A stretch of 15,911 nucleotides of DNA from Planctomycetota bacterium (GTDB taxonomy: Bacteria > Planctomycetota > GCA-002687715 > DRQF01), in contig WFTN01000208.1 of the NCBI GenBank assembly GCA_015485455.1, positions 1 to 15,911 on the forward strand. Reading direction: 5' to 3'. Below are positions 1 to 8,055 of this stretch, in pieces (within the stretch, counting starts at the first letter, position 1; each line of letters starts with the position of its first letter). The position numbers and the translations under genes were made by a program. The notes under the pieces are model-generated. The model did no database searches. It was given only the letters and a program-made list of their open reading frames with translations, and was not told the DNA's origin.

Positions 1-1
1 C

Positions 2-2176
2 TACGAAGCTGGCCGCAAGAAATCGCCGATTCAATATCTTGAGGTCGTTCCTGATTGGGTTTCTCTGGAAAATGACTTGGTGGCGGCTCACAACGAGTAT
101 CGCACGCTGATTGACGGCTTTCTGAGCAAATTGAAACAGGACCTGAGGAAATGGGAAGACCTGCAAGATCGTAGTGACGCGAACGTCCAGTTCTTGACCC
201 GGGAATTGCTATGGACACGGGAAGAAAGCAACGTTTCCATTGAAAGCATGGAACGAGCTCTCAGAGATTTGTCTCAAGCCGCCGGCAATTTGGGAGGGCT
301 CATCTCAGAAGCCTCCCATGGCGCGGTTTCATTTCTGTTCGAAGAGAAAAATCGCCTGCGAACAGGGATCGCCTTCCTGTTCATTCTCGTCGTCGGATTT
401 GCCTTTGTCCGCCTTCATCTTCGTTTGCCGAAGACTTGGGGTTGGTTGGATGCTCAAGCCCACGAAGGAAAGAACTATTACCTCATCTTGGGGATCATTC
501 TCCGCCGCACTCATGTCAGTCTGATGTTGGCCGTTGTTTTCGTTGGAGCCCCTCTCATTGTCGGATTCGATCGGGGCTTGGTCGAATTGGCAGCTTGTGT
601 GTTTGCGGTTCCTTTCCTCTATCGCCTTGGCCGCGTGACGCTTGATGTTTTTGTTCTTCCAGGAAAGGACGAGGAGAGAGTTTTTAATCTCGATGAGGAT
701 TTAGCGCGAACGCTGCACCGGGCAGGGCGATGGTTGCTCAACTTGGCTGTTGTTTTTGTGCCTGCGGCAGTCTTGCTGGAGTTTGTCGGCTACGGAAAAA
801 CGAATCCTGGGTTTTTGGAGCTATGGTGGCTGACCTACGAATCTCTCAGTCATGCGATTCTCCTATTCTCGGTTTTTCGTCCCGCTGTGGTCAGCAATAT
901 CATTCGCGGGGGTGGTGTGGTTGCCATTTCGGTAAAGACCTGGATTCTTATTCTTTATCCTCTTGTTGTTGGTGCCGTCCTCTTCCTCTTTGTCTTGGGC
1001 AGTTTGAGGTATTTGGAGGCTGAGCAGTTCTTCCAAACTCTTTTGCTCAAGAGCCTGGGGGTCCTCTTCTTCAGTTATTTGGGATATCGTTTACTTCTGG
1101 CGAAGGTGACAAAAGGCCAGGATCTATCCAGAGAACCAAACCCAGAGGATTTTGAAAATGACAAGGATTTCGTCACAGTCGGACGAGAACTGTTTTTTGG
1201 ACGTTTGACGCGGACCTTTATACGCCTCGCATTCGCTGTACCTGCGATCTTTTTGATCGTGCGGTTCTGGGACGAATTCGACATGCCGTTTCTGGAATGG
1301 GGGATTTTTGGGGAAGGAACGGTGACGACGAAGGACTTCTTGAAGGCGTTCATCGCCTTCATCATCACCACAGCCATTGTGCGTACTATTCGACAGTCCC
1401 TTGCCTATGTGATCTTGCCCAAAACAGATTTGGACAAAGGTCTGCGCTATACCGTGAGTATGCTGGCAACCTACGCTCTTTGGACCCTGGGCATGGTTGT
1501 GATCTTGAACATCATCAAAATCCGTGGTGAGCATATCGCCGTCTTTACCGGAGCTTTGGCGTTCGGAATCGGATTTGGTCTCCAATCCATCGTCAAGAAC
1601 TTTGTTTCTGGTTTGATCCTATTGATCGAGAGACCAGTCAAAGTTGGAGACAAAATTGACGTAGGCAACAAAGGTGGGTCGGTGGAGAAAATCACGTTGC
1701 GTGCCACCACAGTCATGACGTGGGATGGTACGGGCATCGTCATTCCCAATGAGACGATGGTGGGTGGCACATTGACCAATCACAGCTTGGGGCATCCCCG
1801 ATTACGTTCGTCTCTCTTGGTAGGGGTGGGCTATGGCAGTGACGTCAAACGAGTTCGCGAAATCCTGACGGAAACCGTAAAAGGGCACGGGCTTACTCTC
1901 AAGCGTCCAGCACCGGAAGCGTTCTTCATGGGTTTTGGCGACTCAAGCCTTGATTTCCAAGTGCGTTACTGGACAAGGATGTCGACGCATCGTTTGCGGG
2001 TAATCAGCGACTTGCGCTTCGCAATCGAAGAGGCTTTTCGACGCGAGAACATTGAGATTCCCTTTCCCCAACGGGACCTCAACATTCGCTCAGTTGATGG
2101 GGATGTCATGGGTGCGTTTGGGGGTAACCAAGGCGTTGAATTGGACCCGGAGTTGGAAGATCATGAGGAACAATGA
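2..2176 (+). CDS. Large MscS-family mechanosensitive channel (5' end outside window)
   Basis: The frame is open from base 2, so the gene enters from the left; TTG at 77 is only an internal codon. The 724 visible residues begin with a hydrophilic, probably helical segment (about 1-115). About ten hydrophobic helices follow, from roughly residue 121 to 550. The last matches the MscS pore helix: Gly/Ala-rich, starting at G517, with GIGFGLQSIVKNF then GLILLIERPVKVGD. A beta domain follows (about 560-610, including IPNETMVGGTLTNHS) and an alpha/beta C-terminal domain containing IPFPQRDLNI. MscS proteins release solutes through the inner membrane on hypo-osmotic stress. The extra N-terminal helices place this one with the large MscK/YjeP-like or YbiO-like members rather than the three-helix MscS. 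It converges on the next gene with 85 bases between stops. Family assignment is firm; the subtype is not, since the N-terminus is missing. Confidence 0.93.
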   Translation, partial: YEAGRKKSPIQYLEVVPDWVSLENDLVAAHNEYRTLIDGFLSKLKQDLRKWEDLQDRSDANVQFLTRELLWTREESNVSIESMERALRDLSQAAGNLGGLISEASHGAVSFLFEEKNRLRTGIAFLFILVVGFAFVRLHLRLPKTWGWLDAQAHEGKNYYLILGIILRRTHVSLMLAVVFVGAPLIVGFDRGLVELAACVFAVPFLYRLGRVTLDVFVLPGKDEERVFNLDEDLARTLHRAGRWLLNLAVVFVPAAVLLEFVGYGKTNPGFLELWWLTYESLSHAILLFSVFRPAVVSNIIRGGGVVAISVKTWILILYPLVVGAVLFLFVLGSLRYLEAEQFFQTLLLKSLGVLFFSYLGYRLLLAKVTKGQDLSREPNPEDFENDKDFVTVGRELFFGRLTRTFIRLAFAVPAIFLIVRFWDEFDMPFLEWGIFGEGTVTTKDFLKAFIAFIITTAIVRTIRQSLAYVILPKTDLDKGLRYTVSMLATYALWTLGMVVILNIIKIRGEHIAVFTGALAFGIGFGLQSIVKNFVSGLILLIERPVKVGDKIDVGNKGGSVEKITLRATTVMTWDGTGIVIPNETMVGGTLTNHSLGHPRLRSSLLVGVGYGSDVKRVREILTETVKGHGLTLKRPAPEAFFMGFGDSSLDFQVRYWTRMSTHRLRVISDLRFAIEEAFRRENIEIPFPQRDLNIRSVDGDVMGAFGGNQGVELDPELEDHEEQ

Positions 2177-2218
2177 TCCCTGGGGCGTGAGGGAATCAGG
2201 TCTGGAAGGAAAGAGAAA

Positions 2219-2254
2219 TCCGTTGCCCAGAACCTAAGGGAACTGGACAACGGA
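2219..2254 (-). terminator. Interrupted hairpin between convergent genes, probable terminator
   Basis: Outer arms TCCGTTG (2219-2225) and CAACGGA (2248-2254) pair perfectly, and inner CCAG/CTGG pair after one mismatch. On the minus strand the hairpin starts 7 bases after the stop of the FG-GAP gene and is followed by a pyrimidine-rich run (TTTCTCTTTCC). This suits a terminator for that gene. No T-run follows on the plus strand, so its use by the MscS gene is less clear. Confidence 0.55.
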
Positions 2255-2261
2255 ATGAGAG

Positions 2262-3857
2262 CTACTGGGGACCAAACAGGAGTTCTATTGCATTGGTCGT
2301 ATAGGCTGTCGCACCCAAGACACCGTATTGGACGTAGATCCGAATACCCGCTAAGGCGGATTGAGCGAGATTGACGAAGTCTCTGTGTTCACCCAGGTTG
2401 TCTGTGGTTGAATTGAATAGGCCATACAAATCGCCCGGGGCTGGAGAGACAAAGAGTGGGAGGTTCGTGCCGGGCACGAGGGTATGGACTGCTGCGAAGC
2501 CCACAATCCCGATGATGGGTGTAAGAGGATCGGCGCCACTGAGGGTCATGGCTCCATTGGCTGGGGCCACGGTGCCGGGAGTCCAATCGAATGACGGAGC
2601 GCCCGGTGATTGGCCATAGCGCTGGCCTCCCATCAAAGTTCTTCCGGTGAATCGTGTTTGCCCGAGACCTGGTTGGGAGAGGTCTGTAAAGACAAAGTCG
2701 GAAATGTCATCACCATTGAGGTCACCGACTGGGAAGTCCCCGATAACGAGGGTACTGATCGTGCTTGCGTTCAGACCAGAGCGAATTTCTCGTCTCACCA
2801 CCTGAGTCCCAAGATCTCTGATGAGCAAGATGAAATCAAGGGCACCATCACCATTGTGATCGCCTGCTTGAAATAGGTTTTCGATGCGATCACCAGTGTT
2901 CGGTAGGATATCTTGAAGACGCTGCCAGGTGTTGGTCGAAAAGATCTCGACTCTGCCTGCGTCAGAACCGCCAGCATCGGACCCTGGACTGAAAATTGCA
3001 ATCTCTGATCCTCCGTCACCGTCGAGATCGCTTAACTTGGCGGCCTTGAAACCAAATCGATCGAAGGCGCTTCCCGTCCAAGTATGGAGCGCCAAGCCGC
3101 TTGCACCTGAGTAGATCGTTGCACTACCTCCAAGCGAAGCGAAATAGGAGGTTGAGCCAGAGCTTGCCACGAAATCAGGAACACTGTCTCCATCGATATC
3201 TCCAACACCGACTACACCTCCGGGCTTGAGATCAACGTAAGTCAATTCGTCTAACACTGTCCTGACGTGGGTGGCGCCGTCAATGAGAACAACACGGCTC
3301 ATAGGAGCGACAGTAAGGAAATTGACTTGGACATAACTTACTTCCGAGAACACCCAGTCGCTCACACCGTCACCAGTAAGATCGCCTACACTTGCCCCTT
3401 GGATTGTGGCGTCCACCATAACGAGGCCGCTATTGACAGAAACCGCAGGTGCAATCAGGGCATTCGTTGAACCGGAGCGGACGAAAAGATCGTGGGTGGG
3501 ATTGAATGTCCCCACTTGATAGGTGTAGCAAAGTTCTGCGCAGCCATCCCCATCAAGATCAGGAGTTTTGACAAAGCTCAGGTTGCGAATGAGGGAGCCG
3601 CTTTGCCAGGGGAATATGTCGTTGATAACAAGACCAGTTCGCCCCGAGAAAACGGCGGCCCGAACAGAATCCCCGACGGCTGTTGCAAAGAATCCAACAT
3701 CATCGCATCCGTCACCATCTGCATCCCCAACATCGAATATCTTGACCTTTGTGACGTCGCGAGGGGTATTATGATGGACCAATTCTGGCAGGGTTTGAGC
3801 TGACCCTGTCATGGTACAAACGAGAGTCAAGAAAAATGAAATAACGATTTTCGACAT
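2262..3857 (-). CDS. Secreted seven-bladed FG-GAP/VCBS-type beta-propeller protein
   Basis: This is a 531-residue protein with a clear Sec signal peptide (KIVISFFLTLVCTMTGSAQ, residues 3-21). Seven calcium-binding-like loops of the form D-x-[DNT]-G-D-x-x-x-[DE] start at residues 45, 100, 159, 220, 277, 333 and 379. Their spacing of 46-61 residues is what an integrin-alpha-like seven-bladed propeller would give. Residues about 410-531 form a separate C-terminal beta-rich domain ending in an aromatic/Leu segment (AIELLFGPQ). Such ends recur in planctomycete secreted proteins and may be a surface-anchoring or adhesion module; that role is inference. The frame extends upstream to 3935, but the ATG at 3857 was chosen because it directly precedes the signal peptide and has GGAAGGAAG just before it. 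No catalytic motif is visible. It probably acts outside the cytoplasm, and its ligand is unknown. Confidence 0.88.
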   Translation of the reverse strand: MSKIVISFFLTLVCTMTGSAQTLPELVHHNTPRDVTKVKIFDVGDADGDGCDDVGFFATAVGDSVRAAVFSGRTGLVINDIFPWQSGSLIRNLSFVKTPDLDGDGCAELCYTYQVGTFNPTHDLFVRSGSTNALIAPAVSVNSGLVMVDATIQGASVGDLTGDGVSDWVFSEVSYVQVNFLTVAPMSRVVLIDGATHVRTVLDELTYVDLKPGGVVGVGDIDGDSVPDFVASSGSTSYFASLGGSATIYSGASGLALHTWTGSAFDRFGFKAAKLSDLDGDGGSEIAIFSPGSDAGGSDAGRVEIFSTNTWQRLQDILPNTGDRIENLFQAGDHNGDGALDFILLIRDLGTQVVRREIRSGLNASTISTLVIGDFPVGDLNGDDISDFVFTDLSQPGLGQTRFTGRTLMGGQRYGQSPGAPSFDWTPGTVAPANGAMTLSGADPLTPIIGIVGFAAVHTLVPGTNLPLFVSPAPGDLYGLFNSTTDNLGEHRDFVNLAQSALAGIRIYVQYGVLGATAYTTNAIELLFGPQ

Positions 3858-3861
3858 GTAA

Positions 3862-3870
3862 CTTCCTTCC
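3862..3870 (-). promoter_or_regulatory. Shine-Dalgarno site fixing the FG-GAP gene start
   Basis: On the minus strand GGAAGGAAG lies 4 bases before the ATG at 3857. The upstream in-frame Met codons lack such a site and would put 26 extra residues before a clear signal peptide. Confidence 0.7.
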
Positions 3871-4105
3871 AATTGAGATGCGATACGCTTCTGCACCATA
3901 CACCGTCTTATGGCAATTAACATGATCTTTTCCATCTCTTTTGGGTCGGTGGATCGGATTAGAGGCCAATTGGATTCAGTTTTGGGTGGGGTGATGGGCG
4001 TGATCGGGGGGAGAAGGCCTCAAGCAAGGTCGAATTCTACGACCTGAAATCGGGAGGGCTGCATGGCGTGTGGAGAAGCTGGCGTTGCAGTACGTGACTC
4101 AAGAA
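3871..4105. other. Intergenic stretch without recognisable gene
   Basis: This is the upstream region of the FG-GAP gene and the downstream region of the SOD gene. It has a G-rich segment around 3984-4015. No convincing promoter hexamers, RNA gene or conserved short reading frame were seen. The FG-GAP gene's promoter should lie here, since the SOD terminator sits at its far end. Confidence 0.4.
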
Positions 4106-4129
4106 ATAGGGGACTCTCTGGTCCCCTAT
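4106..4129 (-). terminator. Rho-independent terminator of the SOD gene
   Basis: A perfect 9-bp stem (ATAGGGGAC at 4106-4114, GTCCCCTAT at 4121-4129) has a 6-base loop. On the minus strand it is followed by TTTCTTG. It lies 27 bases beyond the SOD stop codon, as expected for an intrinsic terminator of a single-gene unit. Confidence 0.8.
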
Positions 4130-4156
4130 CCTGATATTCAGTGAGTCAATTGATGA

Positions 4157-4735
4157 TTAACCCAAGCAAGTATTCGCGTGGTCCCAATTGACCAAGTTCC
4201 AAAATGCCTCGATGTACTTGGGGCGGGCATTGCGGTAGTCGACGTAATAAGCGTGCTCCCAGACATCACAAGTCAAGATGGGAGTCTTGCCATCTGTCAA
4301 AGGGCAACCAGCATCGTGAGTGGTGACGATGTCTAAATTGCCATCGGAATCTTTGACGAGCCAAGCCCAACCGGAGCCGAAATGGGTAGCAGCGGCGTTG
4401 GTGAATGTTTCTTTGAATTTATCGAAAGACCCGAAGGCGTTGTTAATGGCATCGGCGATGGCGCCCGTGGGTGCGCCGCCCCCGTCTGGGCTGAGGCTAT
4501 TCCAGTAGAATGTGTGATTCCAAATCTGAGCGGCGTTGTTGAAAATGCCCCCTGATGACTTCTTGATGATGTCTTCTAAACTAGAATTTTCGAAGCCAGA
4601 GCCAGGCAATGCGGCATTCAGCTTGTCTACATAGGCGTTGTGATGCTTACCGTGATGGTATTCCAGAGTCTCTTTGGAAATGTGTGGTGCCAGGGAATCC
4701 ATGGCAAATGGAAGCTGTGGGAGTTCGTGAGACAT
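4157..4735 (-). CDS. sodB: Iron-type superoxide dismutase
   Basis: Converts superoxide to oxygen and hydrogen peroxide; no signal peptide, so cytoplasmic. The 192-residue length is the same size as typical bacterial FeSODs. All four metal ligands are visible: H27 (in YHHGKHH), H74 (in NHTFYW), D157 and H161 (in [11 protein letters not shown]). Gln70 in [13 protein letters not shown] sits in the N-terminal half, next to the active site, which is the FeSOD arrangement; MnSODs usually carry the equivalent Gln in the C-terminal domain. Metal use is inferred from this and not proven, since cambialistic enzymes exist. The frame is open to 4831, but the ATG at 4735 begins the conserved protein exactly and has GAGG 6 bases upstream. 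It stands alone, with its own predicted promoter (4812-4840) and terminator (4106-4129). Confidence 0.96.
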   Translation of the reverse strand: MSHELPQLPFAMDSLAPHISKETLEYHHGKHHNAYVDKLNAALPGSGFENSSLEDIIKKSSGGIFNNAAQIWNHTFYWNSLSPDGGGAPTGAIADAINNAFGSFDKFKETFTNAAATHFGSGWAWLVKDSDGNLDIVTTHDAGCPLTDGKTPILTCDVWEHAYYVDYRNARPKYIEAFWNLVNWDHANTCLG

Positions 4736-4781
4736 ATCATTCCTCAATTGCGGTGGCTTTTGGGGCCCCAATCTGTATCTA

Positions 4782-4797
4782 AGAACGCTAACGTTCT
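4782..4797. repeat. Inverted repeat in the SOD leader, possible operator
   Basis: AGAACG and CGTTCT are perfect 6-base arms around a 4-base spacer. The repeat lies between the predicted SOD promoter and the SOD start codon, about where a repressor bound just downstream of the transcription start would sit. It could equally form a small hairpin in the 5' leader. The palindrome TGGGGCCCCA lies 11 bases further on (4761-4770). No known operator consensus was matched. Confidence 0.45.
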
Positions 4798-4811
4798 GAA
4801 AGTGTTCGCTT

Positions 4812-4840
4812 ATCTTAACTCCCCTTTGCACCTAGGTCAA
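4812..4840 (-). promoter_or_regulatory. Predicted sigma-70-type promoter of the SOD gene
   Basis: On the minus strand TTGACC (4840-4835, 5 of 6 to consensus) is followed by a 17-base spacer and TAAGAT (4817-4812, 4 of 6). The implied transcript would start near 4805 and have a leader of about 70 bases that includes the 4782-4797 inverted repeat. Confidence 0.5.
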
Positions 4841-5005
4841 AATTGCAACCTCGGAACTCTCAATCTCTCCAGGGGCATGGGAGGAAATGGGGCCTTATAG
4901 GGAGTAATTGGGGCAATTTGCCCATTTCGAGAAAAGATCAGGAACAAAACTGGTCGCAGGCCGTTCAATCACCAGGGCTCGATACTTCTAAGAAAAGAGG
5001 AATTC

Positions 5006-6439
5006 ATGACACGACTGTTCAATTTGCCAATCTTGCTCGGGATCTTTGTCTTCTTTTCTGGAGGACCCTCCGCGCCCGAGCATGCCGCTGCAAATGAAAA
5101 AATTGTTTGGGAAACGTCTTGGGCGAATGCTGTGAAGCGGGCCAAGGCTGAGAACCGGCCAATCATGATTCATTTCAATATGAACGACGAACCGGCCTGT
5201 CGGAACATGGCCAAGGACCACTTTCGCAACAAGCGCGTCATTGAGCTGTCGAAACAATTTGTCTGTGTTGTTGGTAGTTTGGGAACTCATGAGGAAGAGA
5301 CGGTTTTTCAAGAAGAAGGGAAGTGTGGTCGCTTCGGCACAGTCACTTGCCAGGAGCACAGTAAAACCGAGATTGCTGCTCGAAGCACAGTCATGGAATC
5401 GAGTCGTGTTACGGCTCCCCAGTTCGTTTTTGTCACGCCGGACTTGGATGTCATGGTGAGGCGTCCATGGGACCTACCTTCAAGCGAACTTATAGCTCTG
5501 ATGGGCCGTGCTCTCTATTACTTTAATCCTTCTCTTTCACCGGAGGCCATAGACAAACGAGCCAGCGAACTCATGAAGCGCCTTCTTGATGAAGGCAAGT
5601 CAGACAATGCGGCCACTCGGAAGAAAGCCATGGACGCTCTCGCCAAGCGAGATGATCCGAAAGTGATTCAGTTCTTGATCCGTCAAACGAAACCAGACGT
5701 TGACTTGGTGAAGAGAATAGAGGCGGTTCAGGCTATTGGCGACGCGGTCAATGCGACTTGCCTTCCAGCCCTGCTGAAATTGTTGAAAGACCGTAGCCCC
5801 AGGTTGCGGCTTGTGACCATGGTCGCATTGGGCAAGTTGGGAATGCGTGAGTGTATTGAACCTGTTGCAAAAGTCTTTGGTGTTGAGAGCTCCTCGGAAA
5901 ACAAAGCTCTGGCTGTGCGTACAGCCATTACTTGCGATCCTGATGACAAGACCGCCCGGAAATTACTCAATAAAGGGCTCAAAGCTAGCAAGTCTCAAAT
6001 TCGTTTGCATTCAGCCCGCGCTTGTTTAGAGGTCGCGGTAGATAAGAACGAATTCTCCAAACTGATTAAAATGGCAAGAGGAGATACGGACATGAAAGCC
6101 AGAGCGGTGGGCTGTCATGCTTCCACCACATTGGCGATTCGCTACCGTGACAATCTTGCCCTGACCGTTGATGGGAGGAAACGCGCCGATTTCGCTCTTC
6201 GACGAAAGAAGATTCTGGCTCTAACCAAGTCAAAGCTACGTCCAGCTCTTAGGAAAATTGCGGCGGGTGATAAGGAAGAATCCCTACGAGAATTTGCCTC
6301 CCTTTGCCTCAGTGCTTTGGATTCTCAAGAATTCGTCGATTTGGACAGTGACTTGGAAGAGTTCTTCAACGACGAGGAAGCATTCGATCCTGACGGCAGT
6401 AGTAAGAAGAAACGTCGGGGTCGGGGGGGGAGGCGATAG
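5006..6439 (+). CDS. Secreted thioredoxin-fold protein with HEAT-like repeats
   Basis: A 477-residue protein starting with a signal peptide (residues 1-29, ending near HAAAN). Residues about 32-170 resemble a thioredoxin-like domain of the kind seen N-terminally in planctomycete proteins: TSWANAVKRAKAENRPIMIHF, then DEPACRNM where a CxxC would be expected, and APQFVFVTPD giving the cis-Pro (P138). Only C65 is present at the motif, so classical disulfide exchange is unlikely. C107 and C115 lie in a distinct insert (GKCGRFGTVTCQEH) and could pair or bind metal. Residues about 195-430 are paired helices of HEAT/armadillo type (for example LPALLKLLKDRSPRLRLVTMVALGKLG), a protein-binding scaffold. 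The tail is acidic, then strongly basic (KKKRRGRGGRR). AGAGG lies 5 bases before the ATG. It is divergent from the SOD gene. Domain calls are fairly sure; the role is unknown. Confidence 0.85.
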   Translation: MTRLFNLPILLGIFVFFSGGPSAPEHAAANEKIVWETSWANAVKRAKAENRPIMIHFNMNDEPACRNMAKDHFRNKRVIELSKQFVCVVGSLGTHEEETVFQEEGKCGRFGTVTCQEHSKTEIAARSTVMESSRVTAPQFVFVTPDLDVMVRRPWDLPSSELIALMGRALYYFNPSLSPEAIDKRASELMKRLLDEGKSDNAATRKKAMDALAKRDDPKVIQFLIRQTKPDVDLVKRIEAVQAIGDAVNATCLPALLKLLKDRSPRLRLVTMVALGKLGMRECIEPVAKVFGVESSSENKALAVRTAITCDPDDKTARKLLNKGLKASKSQIRLHSARACLEVAVDKNEFSKLIKMARGDTDMKARAVGCHASTTLAIRYRDNLALTVDGRKRADFALRRKKILALTKSKLRPALRKIAAGDKEESLREFASLCLSALDSQEFVDLDSDLEEFFNDEEAFDPDGSSKKKRRGRGGRR

Positions 6440-6525
6440 GCGGGCTCATGAGATTGTAGTGGATTTTTCTGGGTTTTCTGCCAATTCTATGCATGAACAG
6501 GAGTTTCTCTGCCGATAACAAGTGT

Positions 6526-6530
6526 GGAGG
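6526..6530 (+). promoter_or_regulatory. Shine-Dalgarno site deciding the glycosyltransferase start
   Basis: GGAGG lies 10 bases before the ATG at 6541. The earlier in-frame ATG at 6493 has no purine-rich site before it, so 6541 is preferred. Confidence 0.5.
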
Positions 6531-6540
6531 AAATCCGGAT

Positions 6541-8055
6541 ATGAGCGCTTCGACGGGGAAAAATCAGGACATTCAGGGTTTAGGCTTGGGGGAAGCCGAC
6601 ACCGGCGTGGCCCGTTCCTTTAGGGCACGACGAAAAAGCCCACCACCGATAGAGGAAAACTTAGGGGTGATTTGGGAGGGATCTCAATTCATAACTCATT
6701 CCTTGGCCATTGTGAATAGAGAGCTGTGCTCACGATTGATCGCCAGAGGTGTAGACTTGGGGCTTGTGCTTTACGAAGAGCACTCCTTTGCCGCTGGTTC
6801 AGACCCTCAGCTCCTGAGTCTAGAAAAGCGTTTTCATAAGAGTCCTCAAAACCCAACTCAAGTCCACGTCCGTCATCAATGGCCCCCCAATTTTGAGCGC
6901 CCCCGTCAAGGTAAGTGGGTTCTGATTCAACCCTGGGAGTTTGGTTTCATTCCCCAAGAATGGCTGAAGCCCCTTCGGGATGAAGTGGACGAAATCTGGG
7001 TGCCGTCTCGCTATGCTCGCCAATGCTATATCGACAGCGGTGTACCCTGCAAAAAGATAGTTGTTATTCCTAACGGTGTGGACACTGAGCGTTTCCATCC
7101 GAAGGCCACGCCCGCAATTTTGGAGACGAAAAAGAGGTTCAAATTCCTGTTTGTGGGTGGCACGATTCCTCGCAAAGGGATTCGTCTTCTCCTGGATACT
7201 TATCGTCGCTATTTCAAACGATGTGATGATGTTTGCTTGGTAATCAAGGACATGGGGGGGAAGGGAGTCTACCAAGGCTCAACCAATGAGGATGAGATCC
7301 GCGCTATGATGGCCGATCCGGATGCCCCGGAAATCGAGTACATCGATGAACATATACCTCATGAGCAGGTAGCTGGCCTCTACACGGCAGCGGATGTCTT
7401 GGTCCATGCCTACCATGGTGAAGGTTTCGGAATACCGATCGCTGAGTCCATGGCCTGTGGTGTTCCTGTCATCGTTACGGGCTTAGGGGCTGCAATGGAC
7501 TTTTGCAATCAGCAGAATTCTTATCTGATCCCTGCTACCCGCCATGACATGCCAACAATGAAGGTGAGTGACATGGTCGCTTGCGGTTACCCTTGGTTGG
7601 CCAATCCCGATGGCGATGCCCTGGGACTCCTTATGCGAGAAGCCATAACCAATCCAGCACGGCGCCTGGCTCTTGGCCGCGAGGCTCGCAAGACAATCGT
7701 GAGTGAATTCACTTGGGACCACGCCGTTGATATGGTGTGGACCAGGCTAAGAGCCCTTGGTCACTGTGAAGACATAGGACGGGGTAAGATTGAAAGTGTC
7801 TCTTCCAGCTCCGGCATGTCGCCGAATCCGAAGTTCTCAGGGGTGGAAGGTGAGCAGGTCGAGGGCTACCTACGTTTTGCTGTCTCTCTTCGAAAGGAAG
7901 GACGGGTAGACGAGGCCTGTGAACTCGCACTCTTGGCGCTTTCGGAAGATCCGGGAAACGAGGAGGCCATGGGTTTGCTCAGGGAGTTGTCGAAAGAAGT
8001 AGGATTCGACATCGCCGCTTCCCCGCTTTCTTCGGGGGTTAGGGATGATAGCTGA
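6541..8055 (+). CDS. GT4-type glycosyltransferase with C-terminal TPR-like segment
   Basis: A 504-residue cytoplasmic protein of the GT-B fold. After about 40 weakly conserved residues, the N-terminal acceptor domain runs to the linker motif IPNGVDTERF (from residue 176). The C-terminal nucleotide-sugar domain starts with FLFVGGTIPRKG and includes the EX7E signature, E294 and E302 in EGFGIPIAESMACGVPVI. The family transfers a sugar from a nucleotide donor with retention of configuration, usually in polysaccharide, glycolipid or glycoprotein assembly. Donor and acceptor cannot be read from the sequence. Residues about 441-490 (YLRFAVSLRKEGRVDEACEL, then LALSEDPGNEEAMGLL) look like one TPR plus a partial one, an unusual but known type of addition. 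It starts 101 bases after the HEAT gene, so co-transcription is possible. Its last 17 bases overlap the opposing YjbQ-family gene. Start at 6541 preferred over 6493 on ribosome-site grounds. Confidence 0.9.
   Translation: MSASTGKNQDIQGLGLGEADTGVARSFRARRKSPPPIEENLGVIWEGSQFITHSLAIVNRELCSRLIARGVDLGLVLYEEHSFAAGSDPQLLSLEKRFHKSPQNPTQVHVRHQWPPNFERPRQGKWVLIQPWEFGFIPQEWLKPLRDEVDEIWVPSRYARQCYIDSGVPCKKIVVIPNGVDTERFHPKATPAILETKKRFKFLFVGGTIPRKGIRLLLDTYRRYFKRCDDVCLVIKDMGGKGVYQGSTNEDEIRAMMADPDAPEIEYIDEHIPHEQVAGLYTAADVLVHAYHGEGFGIPIAESMACGVPVIVTGLGAAMDFCNQQNSYLIPATRHDMPTMKVSDMVACGYPWLANPDGDALGLLMREAITNPARRLALGREARKTIVSEFTWDHAVDMVWTRLRALGHCEDIGRGKIESVSSSSGMSPNPKFSGVEGEQVEGYLRFAVSLRKEGRVDEACELALLALSEDPGNEEAMGLLRELSKEVGFDIAASPLSSGVRDDS

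Noticed and set aside
77..79. TTG as the start of the MscS-family gene
   Set aside because: The frame is open upstream to base 2, there is no ribosome site before 77, and large MscS proteins have long N-terminal regions, so the gene most likely begins before the window.
1124..1585. Minus-strand open frame (153 codons) inside the MscS gene
   Set aside because: It lies opposite the conserved channel coding sequence, and its translation is His/Ser/Gln-rich noise with no domain.
4782..4797. LexA (SOS) box
   Set aside because: The arms contain GAAC and GTTC, but the spacing is 6 bases rather than the 4 of the Gram-positive-type box, and the gene context is not DNA repair.
6423..6430. Run of eight G near the end of the HEAT gene as a phase-variation or frameshift site
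   Set aside because: It affects only the last few residues of a basic tail, and a shift would just replace the tail with a short unrelated extension. No sign of a downstream domain in another frame.
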